Positions 62,029-64,000 of a stretch of DNA of 64,000 nucleotides are shown here, one piece after another. Within the stretch, counting starts at the first letter, position 1; the number at the start of each line of letters is the position of its first letter. This DNA comes from Flexibacter flexilis DSM 6793 (GTDB taxonomy: Bacteria > Bacteroidota > Bacteroidia > Cytophagales > Flexibacteraceae): positions 255,854 to 319,853 of the forward strand of contig NZ_FOLE01000002.1 of assembly GCF_900112255.1 (NCBI RefSeq), in the 5' to 3' direction. The position numbers and the translations under genes were made by a program. The notes below the pieces were generated by a model, which searched no databases, was not told the DNA's origin, and saw only the letters and a list, made by a program, of their open reading frames with translations.

Positions 62029-62353
62029 TATGATATAGTTGAAATTTACTAATGTGTATGATAATACAACTCTAAAAAACAAAAATCGTTAGTGTTTATG
62101 CCCAAAACAAACAAAAAGCAACTTTTTTTATTCGATAAAAACAATAAAAACTACATAATAGCACAAAGATAAACGAATCTATTCTTAAAAAATAATTTTT
62201 AACTACAAAACATACATATAAAAGTAAATATCCCAAAAAAGAATCTCTTCCCTTATTCCCTACGCATAATTTAGCTCAATTTTATTGTTTTAAGAAAAGA
62301 AACCGCGACCTTTGAATCAGTAAGAATCTACTAACATACACCCAATTTAATCC
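62029..62353. other. Divergent intergenic region between yfiR-like and carboxylase genes
   Basis: 325 bp, AT-rich. On the minus strand TATCTTTG (62171-62164) is a perfect -7 element for the YfiR unit, without a clear -33. On the plus strand a promoter candidate for the carboxylase is at 62284-62314. Nothing else is recognised. Confidence 0.4.
62284..62314 (+). promoter_or_regulatory. Putative promoter of the carboxyltransferase gene
   Basis: ATTG (62284-62287), a 19-nt spacer and GACCTTTG (62307-62314). The same GACCTTTG with a 19-nt spacer occurs at the tetR promoter (44600-44607). Confidence 0.4.
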
Positions 62354-63982
62354 ATGATTACAACACAAACTCCCAACGCAGAAGCCATACAAGCTCTTTG
62401 CGATGAATTGGAGAAAAAACGAAAAAAAACACAGCTTGGCGGCGGCCTCAAAAAAATTGAAGCCCATAAAGCCAAAGGAAAACTCACGGCTCGCGAACGC
62501 ATAGAATATTTACTTGATGAAGGAACGCCACGCGTAGAAATTGGTACGTTTGTGGCCGAAGGAATGTACCAAGAAGAAGGCGGCTGCCCGTCGGGTGGCG
62601 TAGTAGTGATGATTGGCTATGTACGTGATAGACAATGTATTGTAGTGGCCAACGACGCTACTGTAAAAGCGGGGGCTTGGTTTCCTATTACGGCCAAAAA
62701 GAACCTAAGAGCACAGGAAATCGCCATGGAAAACCGCCTACCAATCATTTATTTGGTGGATAGCGCAGGCGTTTATTTGCCGATGCAGGCCGAAGTTTTC
62801 CCCGATAAAGAACATTTTGGGCGTATTTTCCGCAACAATGCCATGATGTCTTCGCAAGGCATCATTCAGATAGCCGCGATTATGGGTAGCTGTGTGGCGG
62901 GTGGCGCGTATTTGCCCATCATGTCCGACGAAGCTCTGATTGTGGAAGGCACTGGCTCGGTATTTTTGGCGGGTTCGTATTTGGTCAAATCGGCCATTGG
63001 CGAAGACGTGGACAACGAAACGCTTGGCGGCGCAAGTACGCATTGCGAAATTTCGGGCGTAACCGACAACAAATATCCCAACGATGAGGCTTGTTTGGAT
63101 GCGATTAAAAATCTCATGGACAAAATCGGTGCGCCAGACCGCGCAGGTTTTGACCGCGCCGCGCCACAATTGCCCAAAGAAAATCCCGAAGAAATTTTTG
63201 ATATTCTACCCGCCGACCGCACCAAGCCTTACGACATGGGCGAAGTAATCAAACGTTTGGTAGATAATTCGGAATTTGAGGAATACAAAGCACTTTACGG
63301 TAAGTCTATTCTGTGCGGTTATGCGCGTATAGATGGCTGGGCTGTGGGTATTGTGGCCAATCAGCGCAAAATCGTCAAGTCCAAAAAAGGCGAAATGCAA
63401 ATGGGCGGCGTGATTTATTCGGACGCAGCCGACAAAGCCGCGCGTTTTATTATGAACTGTAACCAAAAGAAAATTCCGTTGGTGTTCCTACAAGACGTAA
63501 CGGGTTTTATGGTGGGCAGCCGTTCAGAACACGGAGGCATTATCAAAGACGGTGCGAAAATGGTAAACGCCATGGCCAATTCTGTTGTACCGAAGTTTAC
63601 AATTATCATCGGAAACTCCTATGGAGCAGGTAATTACGCCATGTGTGGCAAAGCCTACGACCCGCGTCTTATTTTCTCGTGGCCAACCTCACAACTGGCC
63701 GTAATGAGTGGCGCGGCAGCGGCCAAAACCCTTTTGCAAATACAAGTAGCTACGCTCAAAGCCAAAGGCGAAACCATTACGCCCGAAGCAGAACAAAAGC
63801 TACTGGCCGACGTAACGCAAACTTACAACGAACAACTTTCGCCTTACTACGCGGCTTCGCGCCTGTGGGTGGACGATGTGATTAACCCGTTAGAAACCCG
63901 AAACGCTATTTCCTTGGGCATCGGGGCAGCCAATAACGCGCCTATCGAACGTCGCTATAACGTGGGTGTAATCCAAACATAG
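62354..63982 (+). CDS. Acyl-CoA carboxylase carboxyltransferase (beta) subunit
   Basis: 542-residue biotin-dependent carboxyltransferase. The N-terminal domain has KGKLTARERIEYLLDEGTPRVEIG and the oxyanion-hole segment GSCVAGGAYLP, and the C-terminal domain has GIIKDGAKMVNAM and NSYGAGNYAMCG. The pattern is closest to methylcrotonoyl-CoA carboxylase beta subunits (leucine breakdown) but also fits propionyl-CoA or acetyl-CoA carboxylases; the biotin-carboxylase partner would be needed to decide. It is complete, with the stop at 63982; no partner gene is inside the window. Confidence 0.92.
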   Translation: MITTQTPNAEAIQALCDELEKKRKKTQLGGGLKKIEAHKAKGKLTARERIEYLLDEGTPRVEIGTFVAEGMYQEEGGCPSGGVVVMIGYVRDRQCIVVANDATVKAGAWFPITAKKNLRAQEIAMENRLPIIYLVDSAGVYLPMQAEVFPDKEHFGRIFRNNAMMSSQGIIQIAAIMGSCVAGGAYLPIMSDEALIVEGTGSVFLAGSYLVKSAIGEDVDNETLGGASTHCEISGVTDNKYPNDEACLDAIKNLMDKIGAPDRAGFDRAAPQLPKENPEEIFDILPADRTKPYDMGEVIKRLVDNSEFEEYKALYGKSILCGYARIDGWAVGIVANQRKIVKSKKGEMQMGGVIYSDAADKAARFIMNCNQKKIPLVFLQDVTGFMVGSRSEHGGIIKDGAKMVNAMANSVVPKFTIIIGNSYGAGNYAMCGKAYDPRLIFSWPTSQLAVMSGAAAAKTLLQIQVATLKAKGETITPEAEQKLLADVTQTYNEQLSPYYAASRLWVDDVINPLETRNAISLGIGAANNAPIERRYNVGVIQT

Positions 63983-64000
63983 TTTTTTCTTTTTCATCAA

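Overview
The window looks like a chromosome segment of a Bacteroidota bacterium, probably Cytophagales-like and fairly AT-rich. Evidence: two LamG proteins end in type IX secretion (T9SS) C-terminal sorting domains, and a T9SS plug-type lipoprotein is present. There are two TonB-dependent receptors, one with a carboxypeptidase-D-like N-terminal domain. Starts mostly lack Shine-Dalgarno sequences, and several genes are preceded by TAnnTTTG-like -7 promoter elements typical of the phylum. I cannot name the species.

Layout. 1-8.3 kb: a 5'-truncated sensor histidine kinase, a BrkB/YihY membrane protein, an unknown lipoprotein-like protein, a two-gene ATPase/nuclease-like module (3764-5346) and lon. 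8.3-12.6 kb: a small membrane protein and two paralogous secreted LamG proteins. The promoter of the second has an array of degenerate repeats with a 21-bp period directly upstream. 12.9-31.9 kb: a minus-strand surface polysaccharide cluster of 18 genes. It holds sugar-precursor enzymes (WecB-like epimerase, WecE-like aminotransferase, NeuD/PglD-like acetyltransferase), glycosyltransferases, a flippase, a candidate polymerase/ligase, acyltransferases and an unusual NTP-transferase / HAD phosphatase / nucleotidyltransferase-kinase block. Three genes in it carry G7 tracts, and one of these tracts frameshifts an acetyltransferase, which suggests phase variation. 32-36 kb: T9SS plug-like lipoprotein, vWA-like lipoprotein, CDGSH protein, tRNA-Leu(CAA) and a cyclase-like DUF3095 protein.

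36.3-42.7 kb: a 1159-residue HAMP-GAF-PAS receptor with no visible output domain, containing an almost identical internal 140-bp duplication, then a TonB-dependent receptor. 42.7-44.5 kb: an island-like patch with a 5'-truncated polymorphic-toxin tip (GIY-YIG-like), a tightly coupled leucine-rich-repeat-like protein (candidate immunity protein) and a divergent macrodomain hydrolase. 44.6-49.3 kb: a TetR-controlled EmrA/EmrB/TolC-type efflux operon with the same operator before the regulator and before the pump genes. 49.4-53.8 kb: methyltransferase, CorA, phosphoribosyltransferase, LytTR response regulator, NUDIX hydrolase and peroxiredoxin.

54-64 kb: a small AT-hook-like protein with its own promoter and terminator, an AEC permease, an outer-membrane-like protein, rluD-tadA, a NYN nuclease fused to a cold-shock domain, a 38-bp perfect palindrome, a TonB receptor with a YfiR-family partner, and the carboxyltransferase subunit of an acyl-CoA carboxylase. 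No rRNA, CRISPR array, insertion sequence or integrase was recognised.
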